Of a DNA stretch of 64,000 nt, positions 19,094 through 27,139 are shown in pieces. Where the stretch lies: NCBI RefSeq assembly GCF_022919175.1, contig NZ_CP095043.1, positions 2,852,001-2,916,000 on the forward strand, read 5' to 3'. The notes under the pieces were generated by a model. It saw only the letters and a list, made by a program, of their open reading frames with translations. It was not told the origin of the DNA and ran no database searches. This DNA comes from Leucobacter rhizosphaerae. Its GTDB lineage: Bacteria > Actinomycetota > Actinomycetes > Actinomycetales > Microbacteriaceae. Both the position numbers and the translations under genes were made by a program. The first letter of the stretch is position 1. Each line of letters begins with the position of its first letter.

Positions 19094-19169
19094 GGGTCTG
19101 TGGCGCAGTTGGTAGCGCGTCTCGTTCGCAATGAGAAGGTCAGGGGTTCGATTCCCCTCAGATCCACCA
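19094..19169 (+). tRNA. tRNA-Ala (anticodon CGC), CCA encoded
   Basis: Acceptor GGGTCTG pairs with CAGATCC and includes the G3-U70 pair that marks alanine tRNAs. The anticodon loop TTCGCAA gives CGC, reading GCG. The discriminator A is followed by genomic CCA (19167-19169). A TAGTGT -10 box is at 19076-19081. Confidence 0.95.
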
Positions 19170-19222
19170 GGTTCACGAATTCCGTCCCACGGGGCCGATC
19201 CCGCACGCACTACACTGTGCTG

Positions 19223-19852
19223 GTGTCCCTCGCATTGTGGCTGTCCCTGCTGACGGCATCCGCGGTCATCAGCCTCACGCCGGGCGCCGGCGCCATCAAC
19301 ACGATGTCGAACGCGCTCACGGTCGGGTGGCGGCGCTCCATCTGGGGTGTGCTCGGCCAGCAGCTCGCGCTCCTCGTCCACATCGTGATCGTGGCGGCGG
19401 GGGTCGGGGTGCTCGTCGCGGGATCGCCGCTCCTCTTCAACGCGATCCGCACCATCGGCGCCGCGTATCTCGTCTACCTCGGCGTGCGCCTGATCCTCGC
19501 GAAGCCCGCGCTCGAGACCGACGATTCCCTTGCAGCGGCTCGAAGCGGGGAGAGTGCGTGGTCGATCCTGCGCCGCGGATTCTGGGTGAACCTGCTGAAC
19601 CCGAAGGCGATCGTCTTCTTCTTGGCGTTCATCCCGCAGTTCATTCGCGTCAATGAACCTCTCCTGCCGCAGTACCTCGTCCTCACGCTCACGGTCGTGA
19701 GTGTCGACGTGGCGGTCATGTGGTTCTTCTTCGCGGCGGCCGCGAAGCCGTTCCGGCGGTACGTCGCTACCGTGCGCGGCCAGCGGATCCTGAACTCGGT
19801 GTTCGGGGCGCTCTTCATCGTGGTCGCGGGTCTGCTCCTGCTCATGCACTAG
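19223..19852 (+). CDS. LysE/RhtB-family amino-acid exporter
   Basis: Membrane exporter of 209 residues with about six hydrophobic segments. The N-terminal LTPGAGAINTMSNALTVGWRRSIWGVLGQQ is the LysE/RhtB signature and closest in style to homoserine-lactone/leucine exporters. FWVNLLNPKAIVFFLAFIPQFI is the conserved middle block. The substrate is an amino acid or relative, not defined. TACACT (19211-19216) ends 6 nt before GTG 19223, which supports this as a leaderless start over GTG 19217. The gene lies just behind tRNA-Ala. Confidence 0.9.
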   Translation: MSLALWLSLLTASAVISLTPGAGAINTMSNALTVGWRRSIWGVLGQQLALLVHIVIVAAGVGVLVAGSPLLFNAIRTIGAAYLVYLGVRLILAKPALETDDSLAAARSGESAWSILRRGFWVNLLNPKAIVFFLAFIPQFIRVNEPLLPQYLVLTLTVVSVDVAVMWFFFAAAAKPFRRYVATVRGQRILNSVFGALFIVVAGLLLLMH

Positions 19853-19867
19853 GGGCAGCGCGCCGCG

Positions 19868-20524
19868 CTAGACGATGCCGCTCGGATCCTCGAGCAGACG
19901 GGCGACCGAGGTCGGGATCGGGATCCCGGCGCGCAGGTCCGGCGCCGCCTCCGCGGAGACCGCAGGCGCTCCGAGCCGCACGACCCCCGCCCACGCGTCG
20001 CCGCAGCGGTCGGGCTCCTCGTCCTCCGGCCAGCCGTCCGAGACGCGCAGCGACCACTGGTCGAGCGGCATCTCGAGCAGCATGGTCGCCGCCATCTCCT
20101 TCCGGAGCGAGGGGCGAACCTCCGACGAGCGGCCCGGGATCAGGCGGTCGGAGAGGCGTGCGAGCAGGCGTTCGGTCCGATCCGCGCCGACCACCGAGAA
20201 GGTGCCGAAGACCATCGCGCTCCGGTAGAGCACCGACGACTCGAACGTGCTGCGGGCGACGACGAGGCCCGTGAGCTTGGTGATGGCGACCGACGCCGGC
20301 TGGTCGACGAGGTGGCGCATCCAGCGCGACCCCGTCGAGCCGTGGATGACGAGGCGTCCGTCGAGCACGGCGAAGGCCGTGGGGAAGATGCGCGGGCCGT
20401 CGGGGGAGGTGTAGGCGACGTGCGCCAGGCTCGTGCTTGCGCAGAGGTCCGCGAAGGCGGCCTCATCGCGGCTCATCTTCTCGGGCATGCGCTGCGAGAC
20501 GAGGGTGGGCAGGGGTGCTGGCAT
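19868..20524 (-). CDS. Pyridoxamine-phosphate-oxidase-fold FMN protein
   Basis: Protein of 218 residues with the FMN-binding split barrel: LAHVAYTSPDGPRIFPTAFAVLDGRLVIHGSTGSRWMRHL, then VAITKLTGLVVARSTFESSVLYRSAMVFG. It is probably a flavin oxidoreductase or a nitroimidazole-reductase-like member, not the classical PdxH. GAGAGG precedes the ATG. It is divergent from a MocR regulator, a pairing often seen for PNPOx-fold genes, so that regulator probably controls it. Confidence 0.85.
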   Translation of the reverse strand: MPAPLPTLVSQRMPEKMSRDEAAFADLCASTSLAHVAYTSPDGPRIFPTAFAVLDGRLVIHGSTGSRWMRHLVDQPASVAITKLTGLVVARSTFESSVLYRSAMVFGTFSVVGADRTERLLARLSDRLIPGRSSEVRPSLRKEMAATMLLEMPLDQWSLRVSDGWPEDEEPDRCGDAWAGVVRLGAPAVSAEAAPDLRAGIPIPTSVARLLEDPSGIV

Positions 20525-20671
20525 GGTCGGCCTCTCGGGTGAAACGCGGTGGCGTGCGCTCGGGGTCCCGTCACCGCACGGATCGATACGGCCACAGTAA
20601 GCTGCTCAGAGGCAGGTGGGAAAGTCCGAATCTCGCCACATGGACCAGACCAATTCGAGAAGGGGTGTCGG

Positions 20672-22180
20672 ATGGACGACTTTCCGCAACTGGCGGTCGA
20701 CCGGCAGCTGTCACGCCCGCTCGTCGACCAGCTGACGACGTCGCTGCGGGAGTCGATCCTGACGGGAGCGATGCGCCCAGGTGACGCGCTCCCGGCGTCG
20801 CGGGCCCTCGCCGCCACGCTCGCGCTGTCGCGCTCCGTCGTCGTCGCCGCCTACGAGCGGCTCGTCGGTGAGGGGTATCTCGAGAGCCGGCAGGGCGCCG
20901 GGACCCGCGTGGTCGGAGAACTCCCGGACTGGGGGCTCGAGCGCGCGGGTGCAGGTGCATCGCTCGAGCGGGCACCGGCGCTCGCTGCCCCGGCGCTCCC
21001 GCAGGTGGACGGCCTGCCGACCGTTCTCGGTGCGGGTGGCGGTGCACCCCCGATCGATCTGCTGCCCGGGCGTCCGTTCGTCGCCGCTCAGCCGCCGCGG
21101 GAGTGGGTGCGTGCCCTCTCCCGGGCGGCCCGGGCACCGTGGCGCTCGGACGCCCCGGAGGCATCGGGGGATCCCGCGCTGCGGCTGGCGATCGCCGCGC
21201 ACGCACGTCGGAGCCGGGGGATCGACTGCGACCCTGACGATGTGACCGTCACGACGGGTACGTCGGAGGCGCTGCTCATCATCGCGCTCGCCCTGCGCGC
21301 ACTGCACGGCGGCGCCGTTGCGGTTGCGGTAGAGGATCCGGGCTACCGCGAGGGAGCGCTCGCGCTCGCGCGCGCGGGATCGGAACTGGTTCCGCTCCCC
21401 GTGGGCTCCGACGGGGCCACCGCGGAGGCGGTGCGGTCGCTGGCGGATCATCGCGCGCTCGCCGCACTCATGCTGACGCCGAGCCACCAGTTCCCGCTCG
21501 GCGGCAGGATCCCGGCGGCGGAGCGCCACGCGCTGGTGGCCTGGGCTCGCGAGTCCGGTGCGATCATCATCGAGGACGACTACGACAGCGAGTTCCGCCA
21601 CGCGGGTGCGGTGCTTCCCGCGATGGCGTCGCTCGACCGAGGCGGGCGGATCGTGCACGTCACCACGCTCAACAAGATCCTCTCGCCCTCCATCCGCTGC
21701 GGAGCCATCGTGCTGGGCAACGACCCCGACGCGAGTGCGCTGCGCGAGGCGGTGGCCGAGGTGCGACGGGACCTCGGTCCCACGGTCCCGCAGATGATGC
21801 AGACCGCCCTCGCGGAGTTCCTCGACGGCGGCGGGTTCCGGCGGGAGATCGGGCGCACGCGGCGGGAGTACCGGCACCGGCGTGAGTTGCTGCTCGCCGA
21901 GTGCCGCGTTCGCGGGCTCGAGGTGTCGGGCGACGCCGGAGGGTTGCACGTGCGGGTACCGCTGCCCGCAGGTCGTCGTGGGGAAGATGTTGTGCGCGAG
22001 CTCGCCGAGCGCGGGGTGCTCGTCGACCGGCTGCACGCCTACCGGATCGCGGGGAACGACGGCGATCCCGGCACCGACGGTGATCCCGGATCCGACGGCA
22101 TTCTGGTCGGCTACGGGGCCGAGACCGTGCCGAGGCTGCTGCGGGGCGTCGCGCAGATCGCCGAGGTGATCTGGGCGTAA
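20672..22180 (+). CDS. MocR-type GntR/aminotransferase transcriptional regulator
   Basis: Regulator of 502 residues that joins a GntR winged helix (residues ~1-75: LRESILTGAMRPGDALPASRALAATLALSRSVVVAAYERL, GYLESRQGAGTRV) to a class-I aminotransferase-like PLP domain. The PLP-lysine region is TLNKILSPSIRCGAIVLG. Near the C-terminus an in-frame 18-bp DNA duplication adds DGDPGT/DGDPGS to a loop. It probably senses PLP or an amine and controls the divergent FMN-protein gene. A direct repeat of GACCA occurs in the shared upstream region (20643-20653). AGAAGGGG serves as ribosome-binding site. Confidence 0.9.
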   Translation: MDDFPQLAVDRQLSRPLVDQLTTSLRESILTGAMRPGDALPASRALAATLALSRSVVVAAYERLVGEGYLESRQGAGTRVVGELPDWGLERAGAGASLERAPALAAPALPQVDGLPTVLGAGGGAPPIDLLPGRPFVAAQPPREWVRALSRAARAPWRSDAPEASGDPALRLAIAAHARRSRGIDCDPDDVTVTTGTSEALLIIALALRALHGGAVAVAVEDPGYREGALALARAGSELVPLPVGSDGATAEAVRSLADHRALAALMLTPSHQFPLGGRIPAAERHALVAWARESGAIIIEDDYDSEFRHAGAVLPAMASLDRGGRIVHVTTLNKILSPSIRCGAIVLGNDPDASALREAVAEVRRDLGPTVPQMMQTALAEFLDGGGFRREIGRTRREYRHRRELLLAECRVRGLEVSGDAGGLHVRVPLPAGRRGEDVVRELAERGVLVDRLHAYRIAGNDGDPGTDGDPGSDGILVGYGAETVPRLLRGVAQIAEVIWA

Positions 22181-22181
22181 A

Positions 22182-22206
22182 CCCTGAATGTCGGACGTAT
22201 TCAGGG
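22182..22206. terminator. Small hairpin after the MocR gene
   Basis: CCCTGAAT and ATTCAGGG form an 8-bp stem with a 9-nt loop, one base after the MocR stop codon. There is no T-run; it could also be an operator for the desaturase gene. Confidence 0.45.
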
Positions 22207-22329
22207 GACGGCATGGTGCGCCGCCTACGCTGGGGATAGCGATCGGCACTTCCGCCCATGGCTGTAGAGCCGGACGGACCCCTCGGGTGCTTCGGAGACA
22301 GATAGGGGACCTGCATCGCTTCTTCAACC

Positions 22330-23424
22330 GTGAGTCCGCTCACCGGGCTCGGCCCGATCCGCCAGACCATCGCGACCAGCGACACCTTTCCCAAGCTGAA
22401 CCGCGCGTACACCGATGTCTCGCAGACGGTGCGGGAGAGCGGACTGCTCCGGCGGACGCCGTGGTTCTACATGTTTGTGGCCACCCTCATCGCAGTCGCG
22501 CTCGGCGGTGCGATCACCGGGTTCGTCCTGCTGGGAGACAGCTGGTTCCAACTCCTCATCGCCGGGGCGTTGGGGATCATCTTCACCCAGATCGCGTTCC
22601 TGACGCACGAGGCCGCCCATCGTCAGATCCTCCCGCTGGCCCCCGCCAACGACAAGCTTGCGCGCTGGCTCGCGGGATCCATCGGCCTGAGCTATTCCTG
22701 GTGGGACTCGAAGCACACGCGGCATCACTCGAACCCGAACGTGGTGGGCAAGGATCCCGACATCGAGGTCGACACGATCTCCTTCCTCGAGGAGGACGCG
22801 GCGAAGTCGCGCGGCTTCATCCGAGTGATCACCCGCAAGCAGGGCTACCTGTTCTTCCCGCTCCTGTCGCTCGAGGGCGTCAACCTGCACTACCAGAGCC
22901 TCAAGTACCTGGTGACGCCAGGGCCCGTGAAGAAGCGGTGGACCGAACTCTCCATCATCACGGTGCGCTTCGCGCTCTACCTCACCCCGATCTTCATGTT
23001 CCTGCCGCTCGGCATGGCGTTCGCGTTCCTCGGTGTGCAGGCCGCCGTGTTCGGGATCTACATGGGGGCGGCGTTCGCGCCGAACCACAAGGGCATGCCG
23101 GTCCTCGCTCGGGACGCCCGCCTCGACTTCTTCTCGAAGCAGGTGCGCACCTCGCGCAACGTCTCGGGAGGGTGGTACGCGACCTGGTTCATGGGTGGGC
23201 TCAACTACCAGGTGGAGCACCACCTCTTCCCGAACATGCCGCGTCCGCACCTCGCGAAGGCGCGTGAGATCGTGATCGAGCACTGCGCCACACTCGGAGT
23301 GCCGTACACCGAGGTGTCGATCATGCGGTCCTACGCGATCGTCATCGCCTACCTCAATCGGGTGGGATTGGCGGCGCGGGATCCGTTCTCGTGCCCCATC
23401 ACGGCGGAGTTCCGTCGAGGCTAG
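22330..23424 (+). CDS. Membrane fatty-acid desaturase
   Basis: Di-iron acyl desaturase of 364 residues. All three histidine boxes are present: HEAAH near residue 96, HTRHH near 134 and QVEHH near 295. They sit between transmembrane segments (FYMFVATLIAVALGGAITGFVLL, ALYLTPIFMFLPLGMAFAFLGVQ). It should introduce a cis double bond into membrane acyl chains; regiospecificity cannot be told. The start is GTG and the ribosome-binding site is weak. The stop codon is the loop of a 16-bp terminator stem. Confidence 0.92.
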   Translation: MSPLTGLGPIRQTIATSDTFPKLNRAYTDVSQTVRESGLLRRTPWFYMFVATLIAVALGGAITGFVLLGDSWFQLLIAGALGIIFTQIAFLTHEAAHRQILPLAPANDKLARWLAGSIGLSYSWWDSKHTRHHSNPNVVGKDPDIEVDTISFLEEDAAKSRGFIRVITRKQGYLFFPLLSLEGVNLHYQSLKYLVTPGPVKKRWTELSIITVRFALYLTPIFMFLPLGMAFAFLGVQAAVFGIYMGAAFAPNHKGMPVLARDARLDFFSKQVRTSRNVSGGWYATWFMGGLNYQVEHHLFPNMPRPHLAKAREIVIEHCATLGVPYTEVSIMRSYAIVIAYLNRVGLAARDPFSCPITAEFRRG

Positions 23425-23440
23425 GCCTCGACGGAACTCC
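23406..23440. terminator. Bidirectional terminator whose loop is the desaturase stop codon
   Basis: A perfect 16-bp inverted repeat (GGAGTTCCGTCGAGGC) encloses a 3-nt loop, TAG, which is the stop codon of the desaturase. The left arm encodes the last desaturase codons. It separates that gene from the convergent FMN-protein gene. Confidence 0.8.
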
Positions 23441-23481
23441 CGGCGCCGAGCCGAGAGCTCGACGGCGTGGGTGCGATGAGC

Positions 23482-23967
23482 CTACAGCTCGACGGTGCCC
23501 GAGACCCCGGGGCTCTCGCGCCCGGTGATCTTCGACGCCGCGATCTTCAGCGCCGCAGCGACCCTGCCGCCCGGAACGCCCCAGTACTGCGCCGACTCTG
23601 GTACCACGCGCAGCAGACCCAGGTTCGGATCGTCCAGCCCGCCCTCGAAGTACGCACCCACCTCGTCGTCCCACAGCTCCGCCGCCTTTGCGCGATCCTG
23701 CACGAACTCCGCGACGCCCGCCACGGAGAGCCAGCTCCCGGTCTCGGCGAACGCGAGATTGACCTGGGGATTCGCGTGGATCGCGTCGGCCTGGTCGCCC
23801 TGCAGGCCGATGAACAGCCAGGTCTCGCCGGTGTCGGTGACCTTCTGCGGGGTCATGGGGTGGGACACGATCTTGCCGTCGGGGGTGGCGGTCGACAGCA
23901 TGGCAAATCGTTCGCCCCGCATCGTCGATACGACGGTGTCCAGCGTCAGCTCCTCGGTGTGACTCAT
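23482..23967 (-). CDS. General-stress-protein-26-like FMN split-barrel protein
   Basis: Protein of 161 residues in the PNPOx-like family. ERFAMLSTATPDGKIVSHPMTPQKV and TWLFIGLQGDQADAIHANPQVNLAFAETGSWLSVAG match stress proteins of the GSP26 type, as do WDDEVGAYFEGGLDDPNLGLLRVVPESAQYWGVPGG and the C-terminal tail. The role is probably redox or flavin-related stress defence. It has a textbook AAGGAGG 7 nt before the ATG, unlike most neighbours, which predicts strong translation. Confidence 0.88.
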   Translation of the reverse strand: MSHTEELTLDTVVSTMRGERFAMLSTATPDGKIVSHPMTPQKVTDTGETWLFIGLQGDQADAIHANPQVNLAFAETGSWLSVAGVAEFVQDRAKAAELWDDEVGAYFEGGLDDPNLGLLRVVPESAQYWGVPGGRVAAALKIAASKITGRESPGVSGTVEL

Positions 23968-24132
23968 GATGGTCCTCCTTTTTGCTCGGGGTGGAAATTG
24001 CCGGTCCGAGCGATGCTACTCGCCGCCGCAAAGCCGCAGACACCCCTGGTGGGGTTCAGCTTGAGGCGCTACGGGGCGGCGACCCGGCGCCGTCGCACCG
24101 GGGCGCGCGGGTCGGATAAGCTGGTGGGGTTG

Positions 24133-24204
24133 GCCCCTATAGCTCAGCGGTAGAGCTACGGACTTTTAATCCGCAGGTCGTAGGTTCGATCCCTACTGGG
24201 GGCA
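24133..24204 (+). tRNA. tRNA-Lys (anticodon UUU)
   Basis: Acceptor GCCCCTA pairs with TGGGGGC (with one wobble), and the anticodon loop CTTTTAA gives UUU. CCA is not encoded. A TAAGCT -10 box lies at 24117-24122. The gene marks the left edge of a poorly coding region. Confidence 0.95.
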
Positions 24205-24266
24205 CCGGAAAACACGAGCTCAGAGGCTGGAAACGCGCGGCAGTGATCGGCGCGGTCTATGGATAA

Positions 24267-24361
24267 CTCACCCGCCTGGGGCAGGGTGAGTGCCCCCGAG
24301 CCACAGGCGGGGACCCGGTACAGCTCGGGGGCAAAGGCTCTCACGACTAGCAATGAGAGCC
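24267..24361 (+). other. Three consecutive stem-loops downstream of tRNA-Lys
   Basis: Three perfect inverted repeats follow one another: CTCACCC/GGGTGAG (24267-24290), TGCCCCCGAGC/GCTCGGGGGCA (24291-24333, 11 bp) and GGCTCTCA/TGAGAGCC (24336-24361). They may be a structured non-coding RNA or a multi-hairpin terminator of the tRNA. There is no T-run or clear promoter of its own. Confidence 0.4.
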
Positions 24362-24465
24362 CAGACACGAGCATACGAAGTGATTCCAGATGGCGCGGAG
24401 GGGTTGAACGACTCGCCGTGGCACGGTATGTACCCGTACTTCTGCCGTCTGGTGTTCGCCCCGGT

Positions 24466-24864
24466 TCAGGCGTGAGTCGACGCGTCGTCTCCCTCATCAA
24501 CCCGCAGCTGGGGTGCCCCCAGCGGCATCACCTCCCGGCCCCGACCGTCGTCGGCAGGCATGAAACCGTCGACCAGACGTTCCGGGATTGCGAACAAGCC
24601 GCGGTGAGGGGCCCGAATCTTCGCCATGGCATCGACCCATGCGAGATTCAGCTCAGCAGTCTGGTGTTCGATGAAACGGAACCCGAGATGGTGCGTCGGA
24701 TCCATCCAGAGCGACACCCGGCCGCCGCCCGAGTCCGGACTCTCCGCCCACTCGAGGAAGAAGCTCTCGTGCTGTCGGAACTTCCTCGCGATCGCGAGCC
24801 TGAGATGCACGAGGAGTCGATCCTCGAAGTGATACCTCTGCTGGTCGTACAGTAAGTAGCCCAT
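24466..24864 (-). CDS. DUF7882-type protein, copy 2 (132 aa)
   Basis: The first ~95 residues match a small Microbacteriaceae family: MGYLLYDQQRYHFEDRLLVHLRLAIARKFRQ, then SFFLEWAE, RVSLWMDPTHHLGFRF and LNLAWVDAMAK. Family members are sometimes mislabelled as DNA ligase; the true function is unknown. A ~35-residue tail after IPERL has no obvious counterpart. Its reading frame is continuous with copy 1 upstream apart from one TGA, and no ribosome-binding site is clear. Confidence 0.7.
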   Translation of the reverse strand: MGYLLYDQQRYHFEDRLLVHLRLAIARKFRQHESFFLEWAESPDSGGGRVSLWMDPTHHLGFRFIEHQTAELNLAWVDAMAKIRAPHRGLFAIPERLVDGFMPADDGRGREVMPLGAPQLRVDEGDDASTHA

Positions 24865-24999
24865 CGCTCCAGCGTCGCAAGCCGAGCGGCTCGCCGATAG
24901 GGGATTGACCCGGGCCACTCGACATGCGACCCTACGGCCCCAGATGCCGTGGTGATGGCTCGACAGGGAGAGCTGGCGTTCAGGCTCCGGGGAGGCCGT

Positions 25000-25317
25000 G
25001 CCGTCGCCCGCCGCGGAGCCCGCGGCTTCCCGTTCCGTCATCGCGAGCAGGCCTCGAGGCGACCCGGAGAGCTCACCGAGCACACGCAATCACTCCGCGC
25101 TGAGGGCGGCTGGCTTCCCGTCCGAGCATCGGAACCCGATCTGCTGGCTCGGGATCCTCCACCACGAGATACGGCCTGAATGATGCACAAGATTCAGATC
25201 CCAACTCAGGAAGACGCTCTTCTGTGTGCGGAACGTCATCCCCGTGGCGACCTTCACACGCGCGAGCAACCGATCTTCGAACCCGTGTTCTTCACCCGCA
25301 TGCAGGAGGTACCCCAC
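25000..25317 (-). pseudogene. DUF7882-type protein, copy 1, interrupted by TGA at the conserved Trp
   Basis: It begins with GTG giving MGYLLHAGEEHGFEDRLLARVKVA and has SVFLSW, GRISWWRIPSQQIGFRC and KPAALSAE. A TGA at 25090-25092 sits exactly where copy 2 has the Trp of LNLAW. The homology continues beyond the stop in the same frame (LRVLGELSGSPRGLLAMTE). One base change (TGG to TGA) explains this, so it is probably a fresh pseudogene producing a 75-residue fragment. The far end is approximate because no other stop separates it from copy 2. A TAGCGT -10 box lies upstream. Confidence 0.7.
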
Positions 25318-25530
25318 CGCGCAAGTGTCGCACGGAAACCCTCGACGACCAGATCACCTACCGGGCTTCGTCCTTCCGCACGTCCCCACGCTATTCCACC
25401 GCGCGTGCGCGTGAGAAAGGGGTGATACCACGACACCGGGGGTTCGCGCCATGGCCTGCGTCAACGTCCCGGTTCTCGGTAGTTTCGTGAGGGTCGAGGG
25501 TCAGCAGTCATGGGCAGGGGAGCACGAGCA

Positions 25531-25764
25531 ATGAGTACTGCAGGAAACGAACTGAATGAGCTTCACGACGGAGTCGTTCAGATCATCACGGATGCAGATC
25601 TGCGGATTCGCGCCGCAGCAGCAGGGAGGCCCGTCGATGAAGCCGCCCGCATCGCTGCGGACGAGTTCGGCGCGATCGGTGTTGTCCTCCGCGACGATGA
25701 TCTCCGCGACTATGCGCTGAGCGTGATCGAGGAACGACCCCACAAGTTCAACATCAACATGTGA
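25531..25764 (+). CDS. Small acidic protein of unknown function (77 aa)
   Basis: The frame has normal composition, beginning MSTAGNELNELHDGVVQIITDADL and ending VIEERPHKFNINM. Many Asp/Glu/Ala residues and predicted helices suggest a small soluble protein. GGGGAG lies ~9 nt before ATG 25531; an upstream in-frame ATG at 25510 is possible. It stands alone in a low-coding region next to the DUF7882 genes. No family is recognised. Confidence 0.55.
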   Translation: MSTAGNELNELHDGVVQIITDADLRIRAAAAGRPVDEAARIAADEFGAIGVVLRDDDLRDYALSVIEERPHKFNINM

Positions 25765-26061
25765 CCCCCGACGGTACGGCATGGTTGGGCCGAGGATCGG
25801 GGCGTGGGTGACTTCAGGGGTGAAAACGCTGCCCGGCCGACGTGATGCGTGGGCCAGGTTTTAGGGTGGGCGTGGGCGGAACTCGCCATCGAGGGAGGCC
25901 AAGCCCCGCGCGGTTGCCCCAAGCATGAAGCGCGGGGCGATCCTCGTTGCCCCTGTCGACTGCTGTCCCCACAAGACCATCAGACTCCGCTGTGTCAATC
26001 CCCTCCTCGTTGCAACCTCGGCCGTTTAGGATGAGCTTTCCACAGTGGGAAGGGATGTGTC
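25765..26061. other. Non-coding stretch with one inverted repeat
   Basis: I see no gene here. A perfect 9-bp inverted repeat (GCCCCGCGC at 25903-25911 and GCGCGGGGC at 25930-25938) could form a hairpin. A TAGGAT -10-like box near 26026-26031 precedes the 44-codon frame at 26062. Confidence 0.5.
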
Positions 26062-26196
26062 ATGACCAATAGCGAATCGAACCCCTGGGCAGCTCCGTCG
26101 GCGCCGACGCCCGCAGAGGATCCCGCGGCCGAGCACGATCCGTTGGAGGCGACCCGCCCCCTGCCCTCGTACCGGCCGGAACGGCTCATCTGGTAA
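26062..26196 (+). CDS. 44-residue hydrophilic ORF, possibly a truncated gene
   Basis: It begins MTNSESNPWAAPSAPTPAED and ends SYRPERLIW. A TAGGAT -10 box and a GGAAGGGA ribosome-binding site lie in good positions upstream, so it is probably translated. The Pro/Ala-rich start resembles the cytoplasmic N-terminus of actinobacterial membrane proteins. Reading past the TAA gives LTLGLGTLGTHTR, hinting that a longer protein was cut short. Function unknown. Confidence 0.4.
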   Translation: MTNSESNPWAAPSAPTPAEDPAAEHDPLEATRPLPSYRPERLIW

Positions 26197-26462
26197 CTGA
26201 CGCTGGGGCTGGGTACGCTCGGCACTCACACGAGGTCGGTGCGGGCTGACCACTGACTCGAGATCGCCGGGGCTCAGGGGCACGCGCGCGGAGTGAGCGC
26301 GCGGCCGACCGTTCTCTCATTCTACCGAGCGCAGCCGGGAGGCCGGTGAACGTTCGGCGTCGCGTGCGCGCGTAGAATCGCGGAGCGGTCGACTGATCCC
26401 GCGCGCGCAGAACGTGCGTGGGATCATGCGGTCGTCGACCCGATCACCGAGTGAGGAGCCCA

Positions 26463-27092
26463 GTGCACCGAGACCATCCGCGTCCCATCCTGCAGCCGAC
26501 CTACAGCTTCGACTGGATCATCGGCTCGGACGAACCCGGCGCCGCGCATCGGCTCGCGCAGGAGACCTCCTGGGCGCTGCTCGACCGGGTGCGCCAGGGC
26601 GCCGACGCGACCGTGGTCGAGCGGGTAGTGGGGCTCGCCGCCGGCAGCGGCATCGACGACATCGCCGAGCTCTGGTCGCACCAGGGCGCCCACTCGCTCG
26701 CCGGACTGCTGTGGCGGCTCTACCTGCTCCGGCGCGTCGCCGCGTCAGACCCAGAGGGCACAGCCGACCTGTTCCGCCGGGGAGCGAGCCTCGCCGTGAC
26801 CATCGATCCGGCGGTGGCCGGGGCTGCCGAGCCGGTCACGCCGACCTCCATCTCGGAGCTGTGCGAGACGATCCTGCGCGGCGTCTTCGCGGGCGACCTC
26901 GCGGTGGCGCTGGATCGTGCCTCGAGCTACTGCCGGATCCTGTCCCTCGGCGCCGCAGACCTCGCGGATGATCGGGACGCCCACGACGACGCCCACGCGG
27001 CCCAGCTCACGACCCGCTCGCTGCGCTACTCGACGCTCGCCCAGGAGCTGCACGGGGGAGCCCGGCGCTGGCGCGACGGAACGCTCGAGTAG
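26463..27092 (+). CDS. Hypothetical protein (209 aa)
   Basis: Soluble, mostly helical protein. It begins MHRDHPRPILQPTYSFDWIIGSDEPGAAHRLAQETSWALLDRVRQGAD and has SHQGAHSLAGLLWRLYLLRRV in the middle, followed by an Ala/Asp-rich second half. GTG 26463 was chosen because GAGGAG lies ~6 nt upstream. The composition and codon usage are normal for the window. No domain is recognised. It converges on the pst operon across a region holding a structured-RNA candidate. Confidence 0.7.
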   Translation: MHRDHPRPILQPTYSFDWIIGSDEPGAAHRLAQETSWALLDRVRQGADATVVERVVGLAAGSGIDDIAELWSHQGAHSLAGLLWRLYLLRRVAASDPEGTADLFRRGASLAVTIDPAVAGAAEPVTPTSISELCETILRGVFAGDLAVALDRASSYCRILSLGAADLADDRDAHDDAHAAQLTTRSLRYSTLAQELHGGARRWRDGTLE

Positions 27093-27139
27093 TCCCGCGC
27101 CCGGGAGAGGGTCAGGATGAACTCTCCGGGGCTCTGCGC

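Noticed and set aside
24133..26462. Integrated element with tRNA-Lys attachment site
   Set aside because: I found no integrase gene and no second copy of the tRNA 3' end in the window. Only the weaker island-like claim is kept.
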